Below, in pieces: positions 41,905 to 53,689 of a stretch of 64,000 nt of DNA (position 1 is its first letter; every line of letters begins with the position of its first letter). Below the pieces are notes generated by a model. That model saw nothing but the letters and a program-made list of their open reading frames with translations. It did not search any database and was not told the origin of the DNA. The position numbers and the translations under genes are program-made. This DNA is from Pachyrhynchus sulphureomaculatus. Taxonomy: Eukaryota; Arthropoda; Insecta; Coleoptera; Curculionidae. Location of the stretch: assembly GCA_019049505.1 (NCBI GenBank), contig CM032448.1, forward strand, positions 7,448,146 to 7,512,145, written 5' to 3'.

Positions 41905-42013
41905 TACCAAATTTCAACTTTCTGTGACAAATAGTCTCGGAGAAAATCGGGTGTGACAGACAGATAGACGGTCAGACAGACACCGAAGTCATAAGTGTTC
42001 CTTACGGAACATT

Positions 42014-42357
42014 AATAAGTGACAAATAACAATTCATTTCATTTCATCTAGAAATTTAAAATGTACTGTCACAAAGTAACAAACACCTCAATTATACAAC
42101 TGTTGAATAGGTTTTTTTTTAAGGTTGTTGGGTACCACCTGTTTAATTTTACTTATCAATTTTGACGTAGTATAAAAATCAATTAAACAATGAAACAATG
42201 TTGTTAAAATAAACAAAAAAAAAAAATCTTTAAAATATCCCCGGCTTAAAGTGTAAAAAACTAAACACACGATAAAGTGTATTCTTTTGTCGTTTAAAAT
42301 AATATGTATATGACTTGCTAGTATTAAAACATGATTTGTCAAACAGAATATACAATA
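42014..42357. other. Unassigned interval
   Basis: AT-rich; no coding signal or known repeat recognised between the family C copy and the mariner. Confidence 0.5.
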
Positions 42358-43648
42358 CGAGGCTGGTTTGAAAAGTCCGTGCAAAGTCCGAGAGATGGCA
42401 CCACCGGCGCGTGTGGAGGTCATGTTTAGTTAGTAGCATCTCTTGAATGAACGCACACCAAGTTTCAGCCATATTGGCCTATTTCTTTGTGTTTGGCATT
42501 CGTGTGAATCAAGGAAGTCGAGTGATTTTCAAGAAATGGACGAAAAAGAATTTCGTGTGGTGATTAAACATTACTTTATGAAAGGCAAAACGCCTCAGGA
42601 GACTAAAGAGAAGCTTGATAAACATTATGGTGACTCTGCACCTTCGATTAGAACAGTTTATAAGTGGTTGCAAAATTTTCGGACTGGCTATATGGGCACA
42701 AGTGACGCTGAACGTTCTGGACGGCCTGTGGAGGTTACGACTCCAGAAATCATTGATCAAATCCATGATATGGTGATGGATGACAGAAGAGTTAAGGTGC
42801 GTGAGATTGCTAGTGCTGTGGGCATCTTGACTGAACGGGTACATAATATTTTGCATAAACATTTGGACATGAGAAAGCTATCCGCAAGATGGGTGCCGCG
42901 ATTGCTCACGCTTGACCAAAAACGGAATCGTGTGAAGTGTTGCAAGGATGGTTTGCAGCTGTTCCAGAAGAATCCGAAGGACTTTAAGCATCGTTTCGTC
43001 ACTGTGGATGAAACATGGATACATTACTATACTCCTGAGACCAAACAACAATCTAAACAATGGGTTACCAAGGGGGAATCTGCACCAAAAAAGGCGAAGA
43101 CCGTTCCTTCGGCCGGAAAGGTTATGGCAACTGTCTTTTGGGATTCGCAAGGGATAATCCTCATCGACTATCTGGAAAAGGGTAAAACTATTACAGGTGA
43201 ATATTATTCATCGTTATTGGACCGTTTGAAAACCGAGCTGCAAGAAAAACGCCCGCGATTGGCCCACAAGAAAGTCCTTTTCCATCACGACAACGCACCA
43301 GCACACACCTCAGCAGTTGTGGTCGCAAGATTAATGGAAATAGAATTCCAACTCGTTTCACATCCCCCTATTCTCCAGACTTGGCTCCCTCGGACTACTA
43401 TTTGTTCCCCAATTTGAAGAAATGGCTGGCGGGACAAAGATTTTATTCCAACGAGGAGGTGATTGCAGATACTAATGGATATTTTGCAGACTTGGACAAA
43501 TCATATTATTCGGAAGGGATCAACAAACTAGAACATCGTTGGACGAAGTGTATAACCCTAAAAGGAGACTATATCGAAAAATAAAAAAGGTTTAGCCCAA
43601 ACACATAAGTAGTTTTTATTTTTGCACGGACTTTTCAAACCAGCCTCG
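42358..43648 (+). mobile_element. Mariner element (copy 2), nearly intact
   Basis: Same inverted ends as 2879-4171 (CGAGGCTGGTTTGAAAAGTC), TA on both sides (42356-42357, 43649-43650), 1291 bp. Confidence 0.95.
42536..43584 (+). pseudogene. Mariner transposase (DD34D), single late frameshift
   Basis: ATG at 42536 (MDEKEFRVVIKHYFMKGK), both HTH regions, WVPRLLTLDQK, VDETWIHYYTPE (first Asp), VFWDSQGIIL, LFHHDNAPAHTSAV (second Asp). One base is missing from a C run near 43367, moving SDYYLFPNLKKWLAGQRF (third Asp) to another frame, which stays open to the natural end LKGDYIEK at 43584. Otherwise no stops. I prefer 42536 over the upstream in-frame ATG because copy 1 starts there. Confidence 0.9.
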
Positions 43649-43869
43649 TAAACCAAAGAAAAACCTATCGCTTTGGCAGATATCTCAATGTTATACTGTT
43701 TGTTTTAAAAGGTACTTTCCTGCCGAACGTTCTAGATCTTTCTTGGAAATTAGATTGTGTTATTGTCTAATTTATATTATAGATGTTAAATAAATAAATT
43801 GCCTGTAAACACCCCTCTTGGGGTAGGGCCACCCTTTGGGATCTAGTTTGTGGGTTGATCAGACCCGTT

Positions 43870-44850
43870 TTCCTTGTTGTTATATTTCTCTGCTTAGAAG
43901 TTTCCAAAGTTTTCTGTTAGACGACTTCTTCTTTCAGTTGTAATCCCTGCTGCCTCCATGTCTTCCTTGACTTGCTGCAGCCATCCTATTCTCGGTCTAC
44001 CTCTCCTTCTACGTCCCGGTTGCCATTGAAGTATTTCATATCTGGGTGCTCCTGGACCTCCTCTCCATGTGCGCCCTAGCCAACTAAATCTCTTCTGTTT
44101 TATTTTTTTTGACTATGTCCTCCTCCACTTCTTCCAAAATTTCTTGATTAGTCCTTCTTCTGTAGACTCCTTCACATATTCTTATTGGCCCTAGGATCAC
44201 TCTTAATATCTTTCGTTCAGTTCTCCTCATGTCTTCCTCTTGTTTCTTTGTCATGCTTATAACTTCGGTAGTATACATTAGTTTTGGGAGTATTATTGTC
44301 TTGTATATCCTCATCTTACTGTGTCTTCCTATTATCTTACTACTTAACAATTTCCTATTGCTATGGAACAACTTGTTTGCTATTATTAATCTTTCCTTTA
44401 CTTCCATTTCCTTGTTCCCATCCCAATACAGCGTCACTCCCAAAAATTTAATCTTTTCTACTCCTTCGAAGGTGTATTCGTTTATTCGAATTCCTGAACA
44501 TTCTGTTTTCCCTTTTTGATTATTTTAGTTTTCTTTTTCATTTATCTTCAACCCCATTTTTGCTCCTTCTACGCTTATTTTTCTCTCACCATTTCCTTCA
44601 TTACTTTCTGGTTCTTTGCAATAGTTACTACATCGTCCGCATATGCCACAACCTGGCTGCCTCTTGTTCTTATTGAACCTGATTTATATACCTTAGTACA
44701 TATTGTAGTGTTAGATTGAATTATAGATGTTAGTGTTACAAAAATGAAGAGTACTGGCATTATTAGTCTTTCATTGATGACTTCAGAAGAACAAGTCTTG
44801 GAAAAGCAAACGGTATTCCTGCAATTAGTCTTTTCCAACATATATTAATG
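43870..44850 (-). pseudogene. Non-LTR retrotransposon RT C-terminal half
   Basis: Minus strand: QVVAYADDVVTIAKNQ (catalytic YADD), KMGLKIN, IKFLGVTLYWDGNKEM, then IYKTIILPKLMYTTEVISM, RRTERKILRVILGP and near 43990 the terminal GRRRRGRPRIGWLQQVKED. Frames are split by several indels. The order of thumb and C-terminal blocks is RTE-like, but I do not assign a clade firmly. Positions 43651-43870 and 44850-45190 hold no recognised gene. Confidence 0.7.
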
Positions 44851-45189
44851 TTTGTACAGTAAAACCTAATGTATGCAATGAAGAGATAAAACTTCATAAA
44901 GAAAACTGATTGAGAAAATCACTGGCTTCAAATTGAATTTAAATTAGAAAAAAACTGTCCCAGCAAAAACCGTAAGAAAAAGTCGCCGGAGGAAAACTCT
45001 GTATAAAAACCAAATTATCTATAATATTTGACTCAATATGTATTTTCCAAAACAAGGACACATTCTGTAATGAATCATACCATTTTCGTTGGAGATTTTA
45101 TGATGAATTTTACGAAAAAATAAAGTAGTAAAAATGCCGGAACTTACCAAATGATTTTCCCAATTAAGATGACAAAACAAAAAAAAAAT

Positions 45190-45350
45190 ATAAAACTACT
45201 TAGTATATATCACCACTACACCAAACACTTTATTTTTGCACTCGACGCGCGTTTCGCTAACCATGTTAGCTTCATCAGGAGCGATGATTGAGTCAATCAG
45301 TGGTGATATATACTGAGTAGTATCATTGTGCCAAAGATTCCACATTCCCA
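45190..45350 (-). mobile_element. PLE terminal fragment with hammerhead motif
   Basis: Contains the hammerhead at 45238-45284. Flanking words (CACTGATTGACTC and GGTGTAGTGGTGATATA) repeat around it, consistent with a PLE pseudo-LTR piece. No PLE coding sequence remains nearby. Confidence 0.5.
45238..45284 (-). ncRNA. Hammerhead ribozyme candidate
   Basis: Minus strand order: stem I arm CGCTC, core CTGATGA (complement of 45272-45278), one unpaired A, stem II GCTAAC-ATG-GTTAGC (six pairs), GAAA, minimal stem III CGCGCG, TC cleavage site, and stem I arm GAGTG (five pairs with CGCTC, one of them G-U). All conserved core positions are present. The extra A next to stem II and the tiny stem III depart from textbook forms; minimal stem III is known for PLE hammerheads. 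Expected action: self-cleavage of the element RNA after GTC. Confidence 0.65.
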
Positions 45351-45513
45351 ACTTAAATAAAAATAAAATAAAAAAGGAGCCTGAACTAATCTGAACTAAC
45401 ACTTCTTTACATGATTGTGTTTACATAAGGAATAAAGTTTTCGATATAATAAGCCGAACGGCTAAAAAAAACAAAAATTTTGTGGAACCTAATTCGAACA
45501 GTGTGATTATATG

Positions 45514-46070
<557 letters not shown>

Positions 46071-46072
46071 CA

Positions 46073-46880
46073 CAGTAGAACCCCGAGGTAACGTGGGGGG
46101 GGGGGCACCCTCTTCGGATAACTGAAAACTCGGATAATCCGGATTTGCTTTTTATTCATTCAAAAAATAAACACCAATACTTTAAACCGATGAATTAACG
46201 TTTTTTAACATATAAATAGGTACATACATTATAAAACAGTGAATAGGTATCTATACGCTTCTGTTTCATATTGCATTTTCTTTTTCTCGCTGCAATGTTT
46301 CTCCATCTATTAGGAAGAAGCAAATACGCTAGGGTTGCCTCTGGTTGTTGTTCGATATACCTCAAAGCTTTTTCCAAAGAAGCAAAACCTTCTTGATGAG
46401 AGATCTTAGTGGGAGACTGTTTATCCACCGCCGCTTGGTCATCGTCATCGCCATCTGATTTTTTGGTTTCCTGAAAGGCATTCGTTATTTCTTCAATACT
46501 CATTTCTTCTTCTAAATCATCTGCTGTAATCCATTCAACAACATCTTCACTTGTCACATTTTCGCAACCTTTTAATTTTTGCATTAATTCAAATAAACTT
46601 TTTTCTTTTTCTTCTATCTCGCTGTCAAAATTTGAACAGGACATTTCTCCATGGCTTCTCAATTTCAAAGCTAATTCATTTAATGGAGTATCATCTTCAC
46701 TGTCATTATAGTCCTCAAAATCAATAACTTTTGACCAAGATTCTTGAATAGTGGTAGTACGCACAGAATCCCCAGCTTGACTTATCCAGTAAATAACATT
46801 TTTCAGTGTAACTTTTCTAATCCCATTGATAATATCCTCCTTTTTTGTATATTCTAACAGATAAAGTATATTTATTAAAT
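46073..46880 (-). mobile_element. Tigger/pogo element 3' end
   Basis: The terminus CAGTAGAACCCCGAG and an inner CGGATAATCCGG are typical of Tigger elements. On the minus strand it carries the end of a transposase: NGIRKVTLKNVIYWISQAGD, VRTTTIQESWSKVI, then an acidic tail with VTSEDVVEWITADD and an open frame to 46195. The HTH, CENPB-like and DDE parts are missing upstream of 46880. An 11-G run lies near the terminus. The interval to 47290 has no recognised gene. Confidence 0.8.
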
Positions 46881-47294
46881 TTTTTTCTTCATATTTTTAG
46901 CACATTGTCAAGTAACTAATGATTTCTTAATTTTACTGATGGAAAAAGGAATTTAATGGAATTGAGGGGTCAAAATACACAACGGATATGTCTCTAATCC
47001 GACCAGCTGAATGAATCTCTTTTTGATTGATACCATACATTCCAGCTTAGTCTTACTAGGGATTTATTTATTAAATAGAAGTTATCTTTTACAAACAGTA
47101 CTGTAAAATATTATTTCTAATTCGATGTGGAACACTGAAAAATATAAACGCCCTTTGTCTTCTAATAATAGAAATATTTTGATGCTTGAGGGTATTGGGT
47201 ATCAGAGGTGTATCGTCATATGGGTGTATGCAGCTCGTTATGAAGCGCCCATGACGAGAGACCTAAAGGTTTGTACTTACGTGGGCTGCTAAAA

Positions 47295-47612
47295 TGTTCT
47301 CGGCCTAACAATGAAAGAAAATTTTTGTTGACGTGAAATATGTTTTATTTTTCAGTATAATCTCCATAAAACTTCAATACATTTATTCCGACGTTTTTCC
47401 AATAATTCAATACCATCATTAAAGCGTGATTCCCGAAGGTCTGCAAAATATCTATCCACGGCTGCAATATCTTCGTTATTTGATGTAAAAGGCTTTCCAG
47501 TCAGGAATTTTTTCAGGTATGAAAACAGATAATAGTTAAAAGGAGTCAAATCTGGTAAATAGGGCTGGATGCTCAAGCTATTCGTGTTTTAATTCGTTGA
47601 ATTTTGACATCG
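47295..47612 (-). pseudogene. Mariner transposase C-terminal fragment
   Basis: Minus strand: KFNELKHE, then PYLPDLTPFNYYLFSYLKKF (third catalytic position replaced by Asn) and DIAAVDRYFADLRESRFNDG. It is cut at 47612 by the foldback element. Confidence 0.75.
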
Positions 47613-48552
47613 CACAGTGGGTTAGGAATCTGATTTTTTGTTCAAAATTGTCTAGAGCCCCCAATTATTAACGAAATCAGACAATTTTTTCTTTAAATAC
47701 TCGTAAGTGAAGTCCGAACAAAAGTAAGGAAGCCGATTTTCAAAATATAACCTCCGGGAGGTGAAATTTCGAACTTCACGTGATTTCAAGTTCACGCGTT
47801 CAAAATTGGTTCATCGAGGATTTCTGGGATCGCTGAATCTATTTTCGGGTCATTTTGATCATATGCGCCCATTAAGGGTGTGAAAATGGGGTTGTAGAGA
47901 AAAAATTACCATATTGACTTGAATTAGAGTTTCGTGTTCACAACTGGTTTTTAGGGGATTTCTGGGATCGCCAAATCTATTTTCAGGGTCATTTTGATCA
48001 TTTTGAGTAGTGAAAATGGAGGTTGGAGAGGGAGAAATTACGATATTAACCTGAATTAGAGTTTCGTGTTCAAAACTGATTTCTCGGGGGTTTCTGGAAT
48101 CACTGAATCTATTTCCTAACCCCCATTTTCACTCTTCAAAAGGATGCATAAGATTAATGTGATACCGAAAATAGATTCAGCGATTCCAGAAACCCCCGAG
48201 AAATCAGTTTTGAACGCGAAACTCTAATTCAGGTTAATATCGTAATTTCTCCTCCTTCAACCTCCATTTTCACATCTCAAAAGGGTGCATATGATCAAAT
48301 AACCCCAAAAATAGATTCAGCTATCCCAGAAATCCCCCATGGACCAGTTTTGAACGCATAAACTTGAAATCACGTGAACTTCGAAATTTCACCTTCCGGT
48401 TTCGTGCTGTTTTTTGCAATTTTAAAAAATTTTGAGGTTATATTTTGAAAATCGGCTTCCTTACGTCTGTCCGGAATTCGCTTACGAGTATTTTTTTTTT
48501 TAAATTGTCTGATTTCGTTAATAACTGAGGGCTCCAGACAATTTTGAACGAA
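47613..48552. mobile_element. Foldback element 1 (CACAGTG terminus)
   Basis: A roughly 940-bp palindrome with arms of about 460 bp meeting near 48115. The left end is CACAGTGGG; the right end is truncated at CCCAC. Each arm contains repeated modules (TTCTGGGATCGCTGAATCTA, two to three times). Subterminal AAAATTGTCTAGAGCC is shared with foldback element 2. No ORF. Confidence 0.8.
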
Positions 48553-48639
48553 AAATCAGATTCCTGGCCCACAGGAAGGCCCATTCCATTGTCAAAACAT
48601 TTTTGTGTGAACATGTGTATTGATAAATTTTTTTTTTAT

Positions 48640-51600
48640 GTGTCTAGCACACGTGCTGCAGGGAGGCCCCTAAAGCGCTACAGGAGCGACACGTGTGCGG
48701 AAAAAAAAGCGATTCACGTTGTTCTTGAATCGCTGTAAATTGTACTCGGTGGGAAACACAGTCCTGGGCAAATTATTCCAAAAGGATGATGTTCTCCATA
48801 TAAAAGACTGCTTGAAAAGCGTTATACGAGGAGTACCAAGCTGAACCTCATACGGATGTGAAGTATCAGCGCGACGTGTATTTCTAACATGCACCGCTCT
48901 GAGAGGGATTAAACGGGCCACATCCTCCGAACACTTTCTATGAAATACTTGTAGAATAGGCTCAAGTCGCCAACCGTTCTTCGATGTTCCAGCGAATCAA
49001 GGCCGCCGCACAGTGGGGAAAAAAAAAAAAACGAAAAATCGTGTTTCAAAATTGTCTAGAGCCTTCAATTTTGGTTCGATTTGGACGATTTTTTAAATTG
49101 AAGCTTATTAAATTCTGAACAAAGTTGTATGAGCCGATTTTTCAATTAAACTTTTGTTTCAAAATGGCGGACGTTGGTTTCTCATTATATAGCTACTGAG
49201 ACACAGAAAACGCTTACAGTTTCAAACCAAGTTGTGCTAAAATGCGTGTATGTATGTTTTTTTATGTCGCGGATAATATATCTAATATCACAGTTACAAG
49301 ATTAATAATAATGAACCCAAAATGGCTGCCATGAACAATAAAAGTATTATAAATATGAATAAACGTACCATTATTATTTTATATCCATAACATTTGCATA
49401 AATAATTTCTTTAAGGTTGTTAATTATAAATATGTTTCAACAATTGACTTAAAATGACAAATCAAATATGGCGGATGCCAAAATTGAATCGAGCAAGAAA
49501 GTTTTTCTGTGGCATTTAGACTGTGGCAGTCAGATCATTCAAGTTATTCAAGTTTAGTTGCGGGATTTAAATTTTCATGCAGTTATTGCTAGAATATTGC
49601 TGCTGTAAATTTTAAGTATCGTAGACAATTTTATAGCAGATACAAAAAACAACGATACACGCAGAAAAGGACAGCTCACACAGCTAGAAAATGGCTACAA
49701 CAGCTAAAACGTTTTGTTAAAATAGGGACAGCTAAATATTTTGCTGCACTAGCCACATTGTTTGCTGTTGTAGCAAAAAGGTGGCTGCTGTTGCTAAACA
49801 GTGGCTAATGCAGCAAAATATTTAACTGTCCCTACTTTAGCATTTCTCTGCGTGTATTTTGTAAGAGTAATAATAATCTTTATTTAACGAGAAAACCCTT
49901 TAGTACATATACAGAACTACTGAATTATAGGAATAGACTAGAAAAATAAGAAAATAAATATGTCTAACCTTAACTTACTCTTACATAAAATATTTAGCTG
50001 TCCCTATTTTAACAAAACGTTTTAGCTGTTGTAGCCATTTTCTAGTTGTGAGAGCTGTCCTTTTCTGCGTGTATCGCTGTTTTTTGTATCTGCTAGAAAA
50101 TTGTCTACGATACTTAAAATTTACAGCAGCAATATTCTAGCAATAACTGCATGAAAATGTAAATCCCGCAACTAAACTTGAATAACTTGAATGATCTGAC
50201 TGCCACAGTCTAAATGCCACAGAGAAACTTTCTTGCTCGATTCAATTTTAGCATCCGCCATACTTGATTTGTCATTTCAAGTCAATTGTTGAAACATATT
50301 TATAATTAACAACCTTAAAGAAATTATTTATGCAAATGTTATGGATATAAAATAATAATGGTACGTTTATTCATATTTATAATACTTTTATTGTTCATGG
50401 CAGCCATTTTGGGTTCATTATTATTAATCTTGTAACTGTGATATTAGATATATTATCTGTGACATAAAAAAAACATACATACACGCATTTTAGCACAACT
50501 TGGTTTGAAACTGTAAGCGTTTTCTGTGTCTCAGTCGCTATATAATCAGAAACCGCCATTTTGAAACAAAAGTTTAATTGAAAAATCGGCTCCGACAACT
50601 TTGTTCGGAATTTAATAAGCTTCAATTTAAAAAAAAATCGTCCAAATCGAACCAAAATTGAAGGCTCTAGACAATTTTGAAACACGATTTTTCGTTTTTC
50701 TCCACTGTGCGCCGGTCAGATCCGGGTCTCCAATCAGACGAACATCTCTTCTCTGAATAGAATCGAACAAATGCAGTGTATGTTTGGGAGCGGAGCCCCA
50801 AACATGGGAGGAGTATTCCATAGTTGGTCGAATTTGAGCTTTCTAAAGAATTAACAGTTGTTGTGGAGTGTAAAGCTTTCTGGTTTGAAAGAATATTCCC
50901 AACTTTTGAGAAGCTCTCCTTGCTATGCCTGCAACATGCTCATGCCAGGACATATTTGCTCCCAAATTAACGCCTGTAGACTGGATTGCCGGTCTTTTCC
51001 AGCAGATTGTTAATGTAAATGAGAAAGAGAGTAGGAGACAGTATGGTGAGGCACACCGGCGTTGATAGTGAAGGTGTTAGAAAGAAATCCGTCGACCGCC
51101 ATTCGTAAAGAACACTCACTGAGGAAACATGAGAGCCACAAACAGAACTTTTCAGATATATCACAAGAACGTAGCGTAGCCAACAGCCCATCGTGCCAAA
51201 CACGGTCGAATGCCTTGGATATGTCAAGAGCAACCGCTCGAGATTCTTCAAAGTGTTCAATTGCGTTATTCCAAACATGTGTTACATAAGCCAGAAGATC
51301 TCCTGTTGATCTGTATTTACGAAAGCCATATTGGTAAACGCTAATAATGTTGAATTCTTCAAGATATTTTAGAAGATATTGATTGATAGCCTTTTCCATG
51401 ACTTTCGATATTATTGAAAGCAGTGCGATTGGTCGGTAGTTATTTGGCAAGGTCTTCTGGCCTTTTTTAGGTATCGGTTGAACTGTGGCACATTTCCAGC
51501 AGTAAGGAAATATTCCCTTTCTGTAGGATAGGTTGAAAAGTCAACAGAAAACTGGTGTCAGTTCCCTCGCACAGTTTTTGAGAACTATGGGAGGTATTCC

Positions 51601-51655
51601 GTCAGCGCCAGAAGCTTTTTTGGTGTCTAGCTTCATTAAAAATGATCCTTTTCTG
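48640..51655 (-). pseudogene. Non-LTR retrotransposon (family R), interrupted by foldback 2
   Basis: RT part (51450-51010): NNYRPIALLSIISKVMEKAI, YGFRKYRSTGDLLAYVTHVW, SRAVALDISKAFDRVWHDGL (motif A), then a frameshift near INAGVPH. The C-terminal part is split: MEYSSHVWGSAPKHTLHLFD and RRDVRLIGDPDLTG end at 50714, and the frame resumes after the foldback with GLDSLEHRRTVGDLSLFYKY down to NRFFFRTRVAPVAL near 48670. The RT YxDD block is lost. The same family is open on the plus strand at 62852-64000. Confidence 0.85.
49009..50709. mobile_element. Foldback element 2, CACAGTG ends, 5-bp CGCCG duplication
   Basis: 1701 bp. Both ends begin CACAGTGG and the flanks are CGCCG on each side (49004-49008, 50710-50714), interrupting a LINE codon run that joins when one CGCCG and the element are removed. 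Arms of about 830 bp; a central spacer (about 49865-49990) and smaller inner palindromes near 49725-49850. No ORF. Ends and duplication follow Transib rules. Confidence 0.88.
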
Positions 51656-51659
51656 CTTT

Positions 51660-52322
51660 AAAGCAGGTCTTTTCTCAAGAATTTTTACCATTTTGAACAT
51701 AATCGATCAACAAAACACCTTTGTATTCCCAAAAAACTGTTGCCATAACCTTTCCTGCTGATGGAACCGTCCTTGCCTTCTTTGGTGCACTTCCACCGGC
51801 TTCAATCGATTATTTCGCTCTTGTGTAGAGTGGTAGATCCAAGTTTTAGCAACAGTTATGAAATGACGCTTGAAATCTATTTGATTTTGCTTAAAACGAT
51901 CCAAACACGCATGAGAAGTACGCGTTCGAATGCGTTTTTGGTTAATTGTCAGTAAATGTGGCACCCATCTTGAACAGATCTTTTTCGTATGTAATTTTTC
52001 AGGCAAAATATCTTCAATTCATTCCTTTGAGATGTTTATGGCCTCAGCTATGTCATGCACTTTCACTCGTCCATCATCTAACACCATATCATGGACATGT
52101 TGAATGATTTGTGGTGTTGTAGCAGTTTTTGGACGATCTTCGCGTGAGTCATCTTCGAGACTTGTACGGTCAGTTTTAAAAAGAGCAACTCATTTTATCA
52201 CAGGGGAAAGTGAAGGTGATGCATCCTTATAAACTTTTAATAATTTCGGATGAATTTCCATTGGTGTTAAACAATCCAAAATAAAGAATTTAATCACTGC
52301 ACGATATTCAGTGTTTTCCATT
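51660..52322 (-). pseudogene. Mariner transposase N-terminal two thirds
   Basis: Start at 52322 (MENTEYRAVIKFFILDC), HTH with stop (SPVIK*VALF), TTPQIIQHVHDMVLDDGRV, CSRWVPHLLTINQKRIR, and FITVAKTWIYHST where the first catalytic Asp-Glu pair is changed to Ala-Lys. It ends at 51660 against the LINE. Dead. Confidence 0.8.
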
Positions 52323-52413
52323 TTAAAAAAAAATCAATGACACGTCAATATTTAACATCTGCTACCTCTTGAATGAATTAACAGATCGAAATAAAATTTT
52401 ACGTGTGTTTATA

Positions 52414-53678
52414 AAGGGTGTTTTTTATAGAGGTATAAAACTTTAAGTTGGCAACACTTTTTTTACTGGCGGCCATTTTGTCAGCTGTCAAGTGATTTAT
52501 GTTTAGTTTGGTTTGGCATTTCAACATGAATAGACTGACGCCTGAACAACGCTTCCAAATTGTGCAAATTTATTTTGAAAATCATGGTTCTGTTCGAAAT
52601 ACGTATCGCGCACTACGTCCATTTTACGGTCAACATAATGGTCCATCAGAGCAATTAATTCGATTAACTATGGAACGTTTTCGCACCACGTTTACTCTAA
52701 ATGATAATACGCATCCACAGAGACGTACAGTGCGTACAGAAGAAGTCATTACTGCTGTAGAGCGTAGCGTAGAGGAATTGGATATGTGTCCATCCACTTT
52801 ATGGAAGATTTTGCGGAAAGATCTTGGTTTGCGTGCTTACAAAATCCAACTCGTGCAACAATTGAAGCCACACGATCACCTAGCAAGGCGTAGATTCGGT
52901 GAATGGGCCCAAAACAAGATTGCCGTTGATCCCGATTTTCATAAGCGAATTTTGTTTAGCGATGAAGCTCACTTTTGTTTGAATGGATACGTCAATAAAC
53001 AAAACTGCCGTATTTGGACTGATGATAATCCTCAAGTGTATGTTGAGACACCGTTACATCCAGAAAAACTGACTGTTTTGTGTGCTTTATGGGCTGGTGG
53101 AATCATTGGTCCGTACTTCTTTAAAAACGATGCTGGTCAGAACGTTACAGTCAATGGTGACCGCTATAGAGCCATGATTACTGACTTTTTCGTTCATCAA
53201 TTGAACAACCATGATGTGCAGGAGCTGTGGTTTCAACAAGACGGCGCAACATGTCACACAGCCCGTGCCACAATTGATTTATTGAAGGAAACGTTTGGTA
53301 ACCGCATAGTTTCACGTTAAGGACCCGTGAATTGGCCTTCAAGATCGTGCGATTTAACGCCGCTAGACTATTTTCTGTGGGGATATGTGAAGTCGCTAGT
53401 CTACGCCGATAAGCCCGAAACGATTGACCACTTGGAGGACAACATTCGCCGCGTTATTGCCGATATACGGCCACAAATGTTGGAAAAAGTCATCGAAAAT
53501 TGGACCTCCAGATTAGACTACGTCCGAGCCAGCCGTGGCGGTCATATGCCAGAAGTCATATTTAAATTATAATGCCAGAAGATTATCTTTCGAATAAAGT
53601 AAATTTCATGTCAATTTAAAAATTCATCTTTGTTTTATTCCATTTCAAAGTTCTATACCTCTATAAAAAAACACCCTT
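52414..53678 (+). mobile_element. DD41D mariner-like (rosa-type) element
   Basis: Inverted ends AAGGGTGTTTTTT-ATAGAGGTATA with TA on both sides (52412-52413, 53679-53680); 1265 bp. Confidence 0.9.
52526..53572 (+). pseudogene. DD41D transposase, one nonsense codon
   Basis: ATG at 52526 (MNRLTPEQRFQIVQIYF); the upstream in-frame ATG at 52499 gives a nonconserved extension. HTH regions: GSVRNTYRALRPFYG and MCPSTLWKILRKDLGLRAYK. Catalytic blocks: ILFSDEAHFCLNGYVNKQNC (first Asp), LWFQQDGATCHTA (second Asp), CDLTPLDYFLWGYVKSLVY (third Asp) with 41 residues between the last two. The only lesion is TAA at 53318-53320, between IVSR and GPVNWPS; the same frame then runs to 53572. A TAA in a single codon in otherwise normal length suggests recent inactivation. 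Confidence 0.92.
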
Positions 53679-53689
53679 TATAAAGGATA

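Larger units (their letters stand above)
38485..42013 (-). repeat. Dispersed repeat family C, copy 2, split by Transib
   Basis: Opposite orientation to 8813-9867: 38485-38744 starts with GTGCAAGTTGAACTTGC, and 41511-42013 ends with GTTCCTTACGGAACA. The flanks join exactly at CCCCG, the insertion target. It contains (TA)30 at 41643-41702 and a 32-base C run. Confidence 0.8.

Noticed and set aside
49009..49045. Full 12- or 23-spacer recombination signal next to CACAGTG
   Set aside because: An A-rich ACGAAAAAT follows at both ends, but with spacers of 15 and 7 bases, so no 12/23 signal can be claimed.
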